Positions 24,441-33,343 of a DNA stretch of 64,000 bases are shown here, one piece after another. Under the pieces are notes generated by a model. That model was not told where the DNA came from and did no database searches. It saw only the letters and a list, made by a program, of their open reading frames with translations. This DNA is from Paenibacillus alvei DSM 29 (lineage in GTDB: Bacteria; Bacillota; Bacilli; Paenibacillales; Paenibacillaceae): the NCBI RefSeq assembly GCF_000293805.1, contig NZ_AMBZ01000008.1, forward strand, positions 248,001 through 312,000, read 5' to 3'. The translations under genes and the position numbers were made by a program. The stretch's first letter is position 1, and every line of letters begins with the position of its first letter.

Positions 24441-25019
24441 TCACGAAAGATGCAGCACATTTTTATTTTTGACAAAATAGTCAATTCCCGAGTAGACCGT
24501 GATCAACGCGGCAACCCACGTCGCCAATATATCAAATCGGAAATGAAGAAACGCAAACGGAAAGTTGTTAAGCAGCATTGCCGCAATCGCCGTTATTTGT
24601 GTTGCCGTCTTCCATTTTCCCCACTTGCTGGCAGCAACAACCGTTCCTTCGAGCAAAGCAACTTGACGAAGGCCTGTAACCGCGAACTCACGGCTGATAA
24701 TGACAACCGCGATCCACGCATCACACTTTTGCATCTCAACAAGAGAGATGAGTACCGCCGCTACGAGCAGCTTGTCCGCAAGAGGATCAAGCAGCTTTCC
24801 TAAATTTGTAACCATTTTGCGTTTACGGGCGATATAACCATCCAATCCATCAGTACTTGCAGCAATAATGAAGATCAAGGCCGCAATAATCTGGTTGTAA
24901 GTAATCGAAAACCCCTCTAGTTCAATCGCAGGCAAATAATCAAAGTTCACCAATAGGAAGAACATCATTATTGGCACAAGAAAAATACGGACCAACGTTA
25001 TCTTGTTCGCCAGATTCAC
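24441..25019 (-). CDS. pgsA: CDP-diacylglycerol--glycerol-3-phosphate 3-phosphatidyltransferase
   Basis: A 192-residue integral membrane enzyme making phosphatidylglycerol phosphate, the committed step to phosphatidylglycerol and cardiolipin. The CDP-alcohol phosphotransferase motif DG-x2-AR-x8-G-x3-D-x3-D is complete in DGLDGYIARKRKMVTNLG followed by KLLDPLADK. Several hydrophobic membrane helices flank it (ITLVRIFLVPIMMFFLLV; IIAALIFIIAASTDG). Its ATG overlaps the rimO stop by four bases (ATGA), so the two are translationally coupled. Confidence 0.96.
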   Translation of the reverse strand: MNLANKITLVRIFLVPIMMFFLLVNFDYLPAIELEGFSITYNQIIAALIFIIAASTDGLDGYIARKRKMVTNLGKLLDPLADKLLVAAVLISLVEMQKCDAWIAVVIISREFAVTGLRQVALLEGTVVAASKWGKWKTATQITAIAAMLLNNFPFAFLHFRFDILATWVAALITVYSGIDYFVKNKNVLHLS

Positions 25020-26344
25020 GCGAGACCCTCCCCGGCTAAGTCAAATTCAAGCGCATGAGTAATCCTTACCTTGGCAATTTCCCCAATACTCAATGGCTGG
25101 CCGGAAATAAATACTTCCCCGTCAATTTCAGGGGCGTCGAATTGCGAGCGGCCGATGAATACATCATTGCGGCCATCGTAACGCTCAACAAGGACTTCCA
25201 ATATATCACCAATACGCTTCTCACTTACTTCTTTAGATACTTGACGTTGAATCTCCATAAGCGTATTCGCACGCCATTCTTTCACCTCATCAGGGACATG
25301 GTCAGGCAAGCGAGTTGCCGGCGTGTCCTCTTCGGAAGAATAGGTGAATACACCTAATCGATCGAACTTCATTTCCCTAATAAAGTCGCATAGTCTGTCA
25401 AAGTCTTCGTCCGTTTCTCCGGGGAACCCTACAATAATAGACGTACGCAGCGCTACACCCGGGATTCGTTCACGGATTTTGTTCACGAGCTCTCTGGAAT
25501 CACGCTGGCGGCCCGGACGTCTCATACGCTTCAAAATGCTATCTTCGCTATGCTGCAATGGCATATCGATATACTTGCAAATCTTCGGATTGCTTGCAAT
25601 CGTATCCATAAGCTCCTCGGTGAAGAAACCAGGATATGCGTAGTGCAGGCGAACCCATTCCACACCTGGAATTTCGCTTACTTTATTCATCAACTCCGGC
25701 AGCTTGAAGCCATCGTACAAGTCTACACCGTAATTCGTGGAATCCTGGGCAATTAAGCTAATCTCCTTAACCCCTTGTTCTGCCAGCTGGGCTACCTCCG
25801 CAAGAATTGACTCCATTGTACGGCTGCGGAACTTGCCTCTCATAATTGGAATACTGCAGAAGGTACAATTGTTGTCACAGCCCTCGGCAATCTTGACATA
25901 CGCCGTATAGCGCGGAGTCGCCACTTTACGCGGAAGGATGCGATCATAATCGAACACAGGATTGCCTACCCGGATAGGCTTGCTTCCCTGCAGTGCTTCA
26001 TCAACAATATCATTGATTTTATCAAAGTCGCCTGTACCAACGATACCATCAATCTCCGGCATTTCATCGAGAAGCTGCTCTTTGTATCGCTGTGTTAAAC
26101 AGCCCGAAACGATGAGCGCCTTCAGCTCTGCGGTTTCCTTCAGATCTGCCAATCTTAAAATCGTATTGACCGATTCTTCCTTAGCAGCATCAATGAATCC
26201 ACATGTGTTGACGATGATAACCGTTGCGTCTTCTTCATTTTCCACCAACTCATATCCACGCTCATAAATTAAGCCGGACATAATCTCGGAATCAACCAAG
26301 TTTTTGTCGCAGCCCAACGTTACGATTTTAATCTTTTCTGTCAT
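25016..26344 (-). CDS. rimO: Ribosomal protein S12 methylthiotransferase
   Basis: A 442-residue radical-SAM enzyme of the MiaB/RimO family that adds a methylthio group to an Asp of ribosomal protein S12. Cluster cysteines in the MTTase domain: VTLGCDKNLVDSE, IVNTCGFIDAAKEES and IVSGCLTQRY; radical-SAM motif AEGCDNNCTFCSIPIMRGKF; TRAM domain at the end. GCDKN and NTCGFI are RimO-type, distinguishing it from the MiaB encoded in the same window. GGGGGATG precedes the ATG. Confidence 0.95.
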   Translation of the reverse strand: MTEKIKIVTLGCDKNLVDSEIMSGLIYERGYELVENEEDATVIIVNTCGFIDAAKEESVNTILRLADLKETAELKALIVSGCLTQRYKEQLLDEMPEIDGIVGTGDFDKINDIVDEALQGSKPIRVGNPVFDYDRILPRKVATPRYTAYVKIAEGCDNNCTFCSIPIMRGKFRSRTMESILAEVAQLAEQGVKEISLIAQDSTNYGVDLYDGFKLPELMNKVSEIPGVEWVRLHYAYPGFFTEELMDTIASNPKICKYIDMPLQHSEDSILKRMRRPGRQRDSRELVNKIRERIPGVALRTSIIVGFPGETDEDFDRLCDFIREMKFDRLGVFTYSSEEDTPATRLPDHVPDEVKEWRANTLMEIQRQVSKEVSEKRIGDILEVLVERYDGRNDVFIGRSQFDAPEIDGEVFISGQPLSIGEIAKVRITHALEFDLAGEGLA

Positions 26345-26449
26345 TTTACATCCCCCATAAGGCAGACTCCTATTTGGAGTATTTTCATATCCGTATATCT
26401 ATGTATCTCATCAAGTATAATACAGTCATGACTTTGGAGTCAAAAAACA

Positions 26450-26494
26450 AAAAAGGCCCATCATCCTTCTACCTTACAGCTGTGATGATGGGCT
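26450..26494 (-). terminator. Terminator after yajQ
   Basis: GCCCATCATC and GATGATGGGC form a perfect 10-bp stem with an 18-base loop; on the minus strand CTTTTTTG follows. Confidence 0.85.
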
Positions 26495-26500
26495 ATCCGC

Positions 26501-26989
26501 TTAGCGATAATTCGTAAATTGCAGATCTAGCGGCAGATTTGCACCCCGTAGCAGCTGCATGACAGCTTGCAAATCGTCTTTACTTTTACCAGTAACTCGA
26601 ATCTGATCTCCTTGAATCTGGCTTTTTACTTTAAGCTTCGAGTCACGGATCATAATATTAATTTTTTTAGCTGTATCCTGATCAATCCCCTGCTTACACT
26701 TCGCCCGCTGTCGTACAGCAGCTGACGCTGCCGGCTCAATTTTACCGAAGTCCATATTTTTGATAGCTACACCGCGCTTGGCCATTTTTGATTGCAATAT
26801 ATCAATGACACTCTTTAGTTTGAACTCATCATCCGATACAATGATCACTTCATCCTTCTCAAGGGTAATTTTACTTTTACTTCCTTTAAAATCGTATCGA
26901 GATTCAATTTCCTTCATTGCCTGAGTAATTGCATTATTCATTTCCTGCAGATCCAGCTTGGATACAATATCAAATGAACTGTCCGCCAT
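26501..26989 (-). CDS. yajQ: YajQ family nucleotide-binding protein
   Basis: A 162-residue UPF0234/YajQ protein, the full family length, starting [20 protein letters not shown] and containing [12 protein letters not shown] and the C-terminal [24 protein letters not shown] end typical of the family. YajQ proteins bind nucleotides, including cyclic di-GMP in some bacteria; the role in Bacillota is not settled. AAGGAGG precedes the ATG at 26989; the longer upstream frame is not supported. In Bacillus subtilis this gene is not at this position, so it is a local difference. Confidence 0.92.
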   Translation of the reverse strand: MADSSFDIVSKLDLQEMNNAITQAMKEIESRYDFKGSKSKITLEKDEVIIVSDDEFKLKSVIDILQSKMAKRGVAIKNMDFGKIEPAASAAVRQRAKCKQGIDQDTAKKINIMIRDSKLKVKSQIQGDQIRVTGKSKDDLQAVMQLLRGANLPLDLQFTNYR

Positions 26990-27057
26990 ATTTGGTTCCT
27001 CCTTCAAGATACCACTTAATTCCATATGTACAAACTTAACGTTATGTATATACACAA

Positions 27058-27102
27058 AGGCATTCTCAAACAGGCTCAAGCCTGCAAAAGAATGCCCCTG
27101 CA
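27058..27102 (-). terminator. Hairpin after the small membrane-protein gene
   Basis: GGCATTCT and AGAATGCC bracket an inner CAGGCT/AGCCTG hairpin, just past the stop of the small gene at 27115. The T-run is short (TTTGTGT), so termination may be partial. Confidence 0.55.
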
Positions 27103-27114
27103 GCATGCGATTGT

Positions 27115-27279
27115 CTAAAAACGAACGCGTGCTGGCGCTCGGAACATATCAAGCACTCCTAGTAAAATATGTGCAAGCCCAAAGCCTAACACGCCATACC
27201 CCCAAACACTTGGCATCAAGTAATACCCTAACAAGCTGACCACAATACCAGCACCGGTAACGATCCAACTGGTTGCCAT
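27115..27279 (-). CDS. Small two-helix membrane protein, unknown function
   Basis: A 54-residue frame starting [20 protein letters not shown] and ending FRAPARVRF. It has two hydrophobic helices (about residues 5-22 and 30-46) joined by a short MPSVWG turn, and a positive C-terminus, suggesting a hairpin membrane protein with cytoplasmic ends. AAGGTGAGGTG precedes the ATG at a suitable distance, and a hairpin terminator follows. It lies between rodZ and yajQ. I do not recognise a named family; existence is supported by ribosome site, composition and position. Confidence 0.65.
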   Translation of the reverse strand: MATSWIVTGAGIVVSLLGYYLMPSVWGYGVLGFGLAHILLGVLDMFRAPARVRF

Positions 27280-27419
27280 TGCTCGACACCTCACCTTGTA
27301 TTTAATCGGAGTTCACAATTATCGCCGCAGCTATATTGTCTCCTGTGAAAAAGTGATTATGTCCAGCGGCAGGATGTAATTCGAACCAAACCAGCCATTG
27401 GGTCATGCTGTTTATGCAC

Positions 27420-28387
27420 CTAGTGATTGCCTTGATCCATGTTCGTTGTAGGGGATCCCTCTTGCTTTTCTGCTTGTAGCTTCTGCGCTTCCTCGTAAGA
27501 AATCCATTGCAGGCGAATATTTTTGGAGCCCTCATTGTCGGATTTATTCAACGGCTCCCCAGCAACCGTAACTTCGATCGCCTTAGCATAACCAGCGCGA
27601 ATGAACATACCTTGATCCGTCATATCGAACGATACGGTTTGATCCTTCTCCAATGTTTCATAATGGAGCTTCTTCCCGCTGCTATTCTTCTCATGAACGG
27701 CCAGCCAGCTTCTGTCATTAACTGCTTTAATTTCAACCTTCACAGGTGTATTCGCTGGGGCCGATACTTGATACACATCCTCAGAACGCTTAGAGGTTTG
27801 CAATACGACAATTGGCTTCTGCTCCTGTTTCGGAGGTTCTGGAGTAGTAGGCTTAACTGGCTGTTGAACCGCTCCACCGGCATTGTTTTGTCCTGCTTTG
27901 TCGCCATTGGCCGCTCCATTCGCGCCCGTAGATGGTGTCTGTGTCTCCGTAATATTCGTATCATCAGAAGTGTTGTCCGATGTTCCCGGATTCACTTTCA
28001 TGACGACGAAGAAATAGACAATGACACCGATTAAAATGATGAAAGCCCATAGAAGCAGCGTCGATGCCCAGCGTCCAAATCGATCAGACGATGACGATTG
28101 TACACTGCGTTTCTTCGTTCGCATGAGCGGCTCGACTGACGGCTCGGGTTCCGGTGTCGGAATATCGTTGCGATAATACTGCAAAATTTCATCAGGGTTC
28201 AAGCCTACCGTCTCTGCGTACGTTTTGACAAAGGCACGTACATAGAACGAACCCGGCAGCACCTTATAGTCCCCTTCCTCAATCGCCTCCAAGTAACGCT
28301 TACGAATTTTCGTAGCTTCTTGGACATCATCCAGGGAAAGATTTTTTTCTAGCCTTGCTTTTTTAATAATTGCCCTAACTCTGACAC
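27420..28387 (-). CDS. rodZ: RodZ-like cell-shape protein, frame broken after codon 10
   Basis: The GTG at 28387 with GGAGGTGA upstream starts MSELGQLLKK and then meets TAG at 28351 in frame. Shifting back one base at AAAAAAG (28364-28358) restores ARLEKNLSLDDVQEATKIRK, RYLEAIEEGDYKVLPGSFYV and the rest to 27420, giving about 322 residues. Order: Xre-type helix-turn-helix (to about residue 80), a membrane helix (WASTLLLWAFIILIGVIVYF), a Pro/Thr/Gln-rich linker and a C-terminal DUF4115 beta domain. RodZ links MreB to the membrane and the elongation machinery. A missing A in the run, or -1 slippage, must be assumed. In Bacillus it is YmfM at the same locus. Confidence 0.85.
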
Positions 28388-28435
28388 AACTTCACCTCCT
28401 GTCCATAATCCAAGCTGCACCTGCGTACTGCTATG

Positions 28436-29199
28436 TTAAATTTCGTTATAATTTATCGTAAACGATTCGTACGTAATTTCCTCATCCGGATTGTTGCGCA
28501 ATTCGATAATGTAATCAAAAAATCATAATCATAACTGGTTTCTTGAACAAATATATCTGGATGCTCAATTACCTTCGTGGATGGCATATTGATAATTTCC
28601 TCGAGCAATGAAGCATGTTTCTCATTCGAACGAATCGTGCTTACAATGCCATCGATAATAAAGATATTGTTCGGGTTCAGTTCCTCATCAGACATTTGAC
28701 TGCGCACGGTCTGTCTGAGCAGCGTAGAGGATACAAATGTCCAGCGCTTCATCGCACACACGCTTCCAGCAATAATGGATTCCGTCTTGCCAACCCGCGG
28801 CATTCCTCGAAGCCCGATCACCTGTTGCCCATCACGCTTGAATATTTCACCCAAAAAATCAACAAGCAAGCCAAGCTCGTCTCTTGTAAAGCGGAACGTC
28901 TTTCGATCATCAGAATCGCGTTCAATATATCTGCCATGGCGTACAGCCAGTATATCAACCAGCTTCGGCTGCCGCAGTGCGGACACTGTAATATTGTCAA
29001 CCTTTTTCAGCATCTGCCCCATGATTTCGATCTTCTCATCATCATCCGTTTGCAGAAGCATTCCTCTTGTCTTGTCTTCTACACCGTTAATAGTCAAAAT
29101 GTTTACTTCGAGCATTCCTAGCAGCGAAGCAATATCCCCGAGAAGACCAGGGCGGTTTTTATGTATCTTATATTCCATATACCACTGTTTGTACTCCAT
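28436..29199 (-). CDS. ymfK: YmfK, DUF3388 protein, frame broken near the C-terminus
   Basis: The protein begins MEYKQWYMEYKIHKNRPGLL, an ACT-like regulatory domain (VNILTINGVED), and has a P-loop-like motif GLRGMPRVGKTESI, matching the DUF3388 family known as YmfK in Bacillus. In the raw frame the end reads YDYDFLITLSNCATIRMRK. Adding one T to the T6 run at 28517-28522 gives YDYDFFDYIIELRNNPDEEI and then TYESFTINYNEI with a stop at 28436, the expected family C-terminus. The whole is then about 254 residues. Function is unknown; position in the ymf block is conserved. GAGGTG precedes the ATG at 29199. Confidence 0.85.
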
Positions 29200-29384
29200 G
29201 ACACACCTCATCCGCGGTTATCCGCCGTTTTCCATTCTACAATACATGGGACACAAATTCCACCGGAGTCGGGCTAAAAAACGAGAAAAAACGCAATACT
29301 TTCTAAATTTCTCCGATTCAGTACCATTATAGCAGGTTCTGAGCATGTATTCATGTCGTTTGCATGAAGATGAGGGTATGAAAA

Positions 29385-29416
29385 GAAAGAAAGTTCGGTT
29401 CAGAACTTCCTTTCTT
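29385..29416 (-). terminator. Hairpin after ymfJ
   Basis: GGAAGTTC and GAACTTTC pair over 8 bp around a 6-base loop. On the minus strand TTTCTTTTC follows. Confidence 0.65.
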
Positions 29417-29440
29417 TTGATATATGGACAAAATGACGAA

Positions 29441-29695
29441 TTACCCGTTTTGCTCAGCCAATTTTACCATCAAACGAGCAATCGTTTTCCGCTCCTCGTC
29501 AGAGCCGACACTCCACAATTCTTTCAATGCACTTTCTTGTGCATTTTTCGGGTCAACCTTCTCTTCCAAAAACGAACCGATTTCATAAGCAAGCTTGGAA
29601 ATTGTTTCTTCAGACATGCCTAGCCCTTTTGCTTGCTTGACACGTTCTCCAAGAAACTTTTTCCACGAGTCGAAGTTTTCAAGTACTGATGACAC
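29441..29695 (-). CDS. ymfJ: YmfJ, DUF3243 protein
   Basis: An 84-residue protein, SVLENFDSWKKFLGERVKQA to LVKLAEQNG, matching the DUF3243 family (YmfJ), which is about 85 residues long. It is a small soluble alpha-helical protein of unknown role, present in Bacillales at this conserved locus between ymfI and ymfK. A terminator-like hairpin separates it from ymfK. Confidence 0.9.
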   Translation of the reverse strand: MSSVLENFDSWKKFLGERVKQAKGLGMSEETISKLAYEIGSFLEEKVDPKNAQESALKELWSVGSDEERKTIARLMVKLAEQNG

Positions 29696-29787
29696 GAGAA
29701 CGCCCTCCTAGTGGTCTAATGTGAATTCATCAGTCGTAATATGTGCCTATGCCACCGGAATTATGCGTAACATATCAAGCATTAGAC

Positions 29788-30534
29788 TTACATTTGCCAT
29801 CCGCCATTTGGACTAATAACTTGTCCTGTGATATATCCCGATTCAGGCAGTGCCAAATAATAAATCAGGGAAGCAACCTCTTCCGGTGTTCCAAGTCTGC
29901 CTAATGGAATATCTTCTTGGAGCGCCATTCGTTCTTCTTTATCCAAATGCTTAACCATATCGGTATCCACCACACCCGGTGCTACCGCATTTACAGTTAC
30001 TCCAGAAGGCGCCAGCTCTTTCGCTAATGCCTTTGTAAAGGCATTAACGCCGCCTTTGGCCATCGAATACATGACTTCACAGGAGGCTCCAGTGATTCCC
30101 CAAATGGAGGATACATTGATAATTCGACCATACTTTTGCGTTATCATATACGGAGCAAATCGTTGCGTACACATGAACATCCCCTTCAAATTAATGTCCA
30201 TACAGTCCATCCATTCCTGCTCCGTTACATCCGTGAACAGACCGTAATAAGCAACACCAGCATTATTGACCAATATATCAGGTGTGAAACCCAACTCATC
30301 AAGCTTTTCCTTCATTCGATCAAGCTGCTCCATATCTCTGAGATCAGCAGTGATTGTCATGACCTGCGCACCATGATTCAGACACTTGCGAGCCACTTCA
30401 TTCGCAGCTTCGTGTGAATTTAAATAATGAATCACGATCTTCATACCTACTTGAGCGAAACGTTCCGCAATCGCTGCTCCAATCCCACGGCTAGCTCCAG
30501 TTATTAGGACAGATGTCTCTGACAAAGCTTTCAT
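29788..30534 (-). CDS. ymfI: SDR-family reductase (YmfI, EF-P 5-aminopentanone reductase type)
   Basis: A 248-residue short-chain dehydrogenase. The NAD(P)-binding motif is TGASRGIGAAIAERF (residues about 12-26), NNAG occurs in DILVNNAGVAYYG, and the catalytic Ser and Tyr-x3-Lys lie in NVSSIWGITG and YSMAKGGVNAF. By position in the ymf block it corresponds to Bacillus YmfI, reported to reduce 5-aminopentanone attached to elongation factor P; the broader FabG-like function is an alternative. GGGGGAG precedes the ATG at 30534. The upstream in-frame extension overlaps ymfH and is not supported. Confidence 0.9.
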   Translation of the reverse strand: MKALSETSVLITGASRGIGAAIAERFAQVGMKIVIHYLNSHEAANEVARKCLNHGAQVMTITADLRDMEQLDRMKEKLDELGFTPDILVNNAGVAYYGLFTDVTEQEWMDCMDINLKGMFMCTQRFAPYMITQKYGRIINVSSIWGITGASCEVMYSMAKGGVNAFTKALAKELAPSGVTVNAVAPGVVDTDMVKHLDKEERMALQEDIPLGRLGTPEEVASLIYYLALPESGYITGQVISPNGGWQM

Positions 30535-30617
30535 ACTTGCTCTCCCCCTTTTTTTGTGGACAAGTATTGTACATATAAAAAAGAAAGCGCACCTGATTGC
30601 AGGTACGCCTTCGTATG

Positions 30618-31898
30618 TTACGGTTGTTCGACAATAGACACTGCTAGTCGATTCCAATCAAAATGATCCTTCAACCGCTGATGCACTTGTTCTAACGTTA
30701 GCGTCTCGTATACCGAAAGTATATCAAATAAATCGGTATCACGGAACTTATACTTCGTAAATTCGTTGGCAATCGCTTCAGGAGAATTTAGCATCCGCAA
30801 GTAAGAGCCAATCGACTTATTGCGGATACGCTCGAATGCACCCTGCTCGAAGCCCGATACTTTGCGCTCATCAATTAGCTCCCTAACCCGCTTCACCAAA
30901 CCATCAGGGTCTTTCGTTTCCCCGCCGATAATCGAGAAGGCATAATCAGAGCTGCAATTGAATTCGCTGCCAAATGAATCTGTCGTTAAACCTTCCTCAT
31001 ACAGCGTCTGATATAACGGCGAGCTACTGCCCAACATCAAATCCAGCATAATGCGCGTCTTTATTTCATGCTCCAACAGTTCCTTACCCTCTAGGCCGGG
31101 ACGAGGTTCTTTACAACCGAATAAACATCGAGGAAGAGATACGGGAAGCTTGGAGACTCGTCTTGTCTCCTTCACCGTGTCTGGTTCCTCCTCGAATATG
31201 CGGCGTATCTGCCCTTGCGGCTCATATGTCTTGCTGGCCTGATTGCTGCGTACTAACTCGAAGATGCTTTTCGGTTCAACACCGCCTACGACGAACAACA
31301 GCATGTTGGAAGGATGGTAGAAGGTATGGTAGCACGTATAGAGTGTTTCCTTCGTAATCGTCCCGATTGATTCTATCGTACCTGCAATATCAATATGTAC
31401 AGGATGAACATGGTACATTGCCTCAATAAGGCCAAAGTACACCCGCCACGCTGCATTATCGCGATACATGTTAATTTCCTGACCGATTATGCCCTTTTCT
31501 TTTTCTACATTTTCATCTGTAAAATAAGGCCTTTGTACGAAATCAATCAACGTCTCCAGGCTCTCTTCAATTCGGGACGTGGATGAAAACAAATAGACCG
31601 TACGATCAAAAGTAGTAAAAGCATTCGCAGATGCACCCTGTTCGGCAAACTTAGCAAAAATATCTCCTTCAGGCTCTTCAAACATTTTATGCTCCAAGAA
31701 GTGTGCGATCCCATCTGGAACTTGAATCTCTTCTTGTCCTTCCACATGAAAATGATTATCGATAGAGCCATATTTTGTGGAAAAAGTAGCGTATGTCTTC
31801 TGGAATCCCGTCTTAGGGAGCACGTACACATCTAATCCATTATCCATCTGTTCATAATAGATCGTTTCTTGCAAATTGGAGTAATGACGTTGTTCCAT
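30618..31898 (-). CDS. ymfH: M16-family zinc peptidase (YmfH)
   Basis: A 426-residue insulinase/pitrilysin-type protein with the inverted zinc motif HFLEH at residues 66-70 and the following KMFEEPEGD typical of the active subunit. It pairs with the upstream YmfF, which lacks the motif, as in AlbF/AlbE-like heterodimeric M16 peptidases. The start is three bases after the ymfF stop, and its ribosome site GGGAGGAGG lies within the ymfF 3' end, indicating translational coupling. The substrate is unknown. Confidence 0.93.
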   Translation of the reverse strand: MEQRHYSNLQETIYYEQMDNGLDVYVLPKTGFQKTYATFSTKYGSIDNHFHVEGQEEIQVPDGIAHFLEHKMFEEPEGDIFAKFAEQGASANAFTTFDRTVYLFSSTSRIEESLETLIDFVQRPYFTDENVEKEKGIIGQEINMYRDNAAWRVYFGLIEAMYHVHPVHIDIAGTIESIGTITKETLYTCYHTFYHPSNMLLFVVGGVEPKSIFELVRSNQASKTYEPQGQIRRIFEEEPDTVKETRRVSKLPVSLPRCLFGCKEPRPGLEGKELLEHEIKTRIMLDLMLGSSSPLYQTLYEEGLTTDSFGSEFNCSSDYAFSIIGGETKDPDGLVKRVRELIDERKVSGFEQGAFERIRNKSIGSYLRMLNSPEAIANEFTKYKFRDTDLFDILSVYETLTLEQVHQRLKDHFDWNRLAVSIVEQP

Positions 31899-31901
31899 CG
31901 A

Positions 31902-33185
31902 TTAGGCCTCCTCCCTATTGCGCAAGAAATAAATCGTATCCAACTGGAAGGTCAGAGCGACCTTTTGAATATGCGCTGCGTCGATATGCTCTACCTCGTC
32001 AATGAGTTGGGACGTACTGCGCTCTTTTCCAGACAGCACCCGGTTGAAATCAAAGCCAATCATTTCAAACGAGGAATCATCAATTTCACGCAGTTGATTC
32101 GCAATCATGGCTTTCGTCTGACTGATTTCGAGTGGCTGCAGTTGTCCTGCCTTCATTGCCTCAAGCTGCTCAATAATAATTTCCCTGGCTTTATCAAAAT
32201 GCTCGAACTCAATCCCAGACTGAATCGTGCAAATGCCTTTATGCCCTTCGAAGCGGGAGGCAGCATAGTAGGCTAGACTGTTCTTTTCACGCACATTGAT
32301 AAACAGCTTGGAATGCGGGTACCCGCCCAAGATGCCATTGTACATTAACACAGCAGGATAGGCATCATCAGCATAGGTAATGGTGGAGCGAAGCCCCATA
32401 TTCAGTTTTCCTTGACTGACTTCGAGACGTTCAATAACGGTGTTCGGTTCGCCTATGCGCGGCACTGGTATAGAACGGGCATATGGCGTCTCAACCGAGC
32501 GACCGATACGGAACGATGACTCTACACAGCGTTCAACCTCTTCATAGGTTGTATCCCCAACAACATAAACGTCAATTGCCGCATGCTCAAGCAGCCAGCG
32601 ATACTTTTCGGTTAATGCGGCCGCATCAATCGAGTCTAAATCTTGCCGATTGCCAAGCGCATGCAGGCGATACGGTTCGTTTTTGCACATTTCCTCTACG
32701 CAGCGTTCTGCCGCATAACGGATTTTATCGTTAACGATCGACTCAATACGCTGACGCAAGGTTTCTTTCTCCTCGTCCACATACTTACTGCGAAAGGTAC
32801 CATTATCCATGGCTGGAGTCGTAATTGCTTCGCCTAAAAACTGAAATGCCTGTGCAAGCAAGGACTCTGACGAGCTCACAAAAACATCATTGATAACGTC
32901 CATACGGAACTGAATGATTTGATAATCCGCTCGCTTGAACACATCGAAGCCAAATCCTGCTCCGTACAACTCATCCAAGCGCTCGCGGAATCGTATCGTT
33001 TCCGGATACGAAGACGTGCCTCTCCGCAGTACAAAAGGCGTTAGTGCCGTAGTCGTTAAGGTATCCTCTTGGAGTGGGATCCCTACATACACAGAGATGG
33101 CGAACGTTTTAAAGCGCTTTGTCGGCATAACATGAACACGCATGCCTTTTACCTTTCCCCGTTCAAATGTCGGTTTGCTCACCAT
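31902..33185 (-). CDS. ymfF: M16-family peptidase-like protein without zinc motif (YmfF)
   Basis: About 427 residues in the M16 fold (VHVMPTKRFKTFAISVYVGI at the start; LNMGLRSTITYADDAYPAVL in the C-terminal domain). Where active M16 proteins have HxxEH, this one reads ALTPFVLRRGTSSYPE, so zinc binding and catalysis are lost. It likely forms the substrate-holding partner of YmfH, with which it is coupled. The ATG at 33185 is chosen, though ribosome-site support is weak; an ATG at 33197 is also possible. Confidence 0.9.
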   Translation of the reverse strand: MVSKPTFERGKVKGMRVHVMPTKRFKTFAISVYVGIPLQEDTLTTTALTPFVLRRGTSSYPETIRFRERLDELYGAGFGFDVFKRADYQIIQFRMDVINDVFVSSSESLLAQAFQFLGEAITTPAMDNGTFRSKYVDEEKETLRQRIESIVNDKIRYAAERCVEEMCKNEPYRLHALGNRQDLDSIDAAALTEKYRWLLEHAAIDVYVVGDTTYEEVERCVESSFRIGRSVETPYARSIPVPRIGEPNTVIERLEVSQGKLNMGLRSTITYADDAYPAVLMYNGILGGYPHSKLFINVREKNSLAYYAASRFEGHKGICTIQSGIEFEHFDKAREIIIEQLEAMKAGQLQPLEISQTKAMIANQLREIDDSSFEMIGFDFNRVLSGKERSTSQLIDEVEHIDAAHIQKVALTFQLDTIYFLRNREEA

Positions 33186-33248
33186 ATCTAACCCCATTTC
33201 TTCATATGATCAATCATTCATTACCAATAACATACCGGAATGGAAACA

Positions 33249-33280
33249 AAGAAGCAAATGGCCTGCTGCCATTGCTTCTT
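33249..33280 (-). terminator. Terminator after sleB
   Basis: GAAGCAATGGC and GCCATTTGCTTC pair with one mismatch around a short loop. On the minus strand TTTGTTTC follows. Confidence 0.7.
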
Positions 33281-33343
33281 CATCCCGCTTCCATATGTAA
33301 CATCTCGTTACGTCTCATTTCTTTCGTCGCTTCGATCACTTCA

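Noticed and set aside
27302-27535. Minus-strand open frame overlapping the rodZ end
   Set aside because: Overlaps the rodZ C-terminal domain in another frame, no ribosome site.
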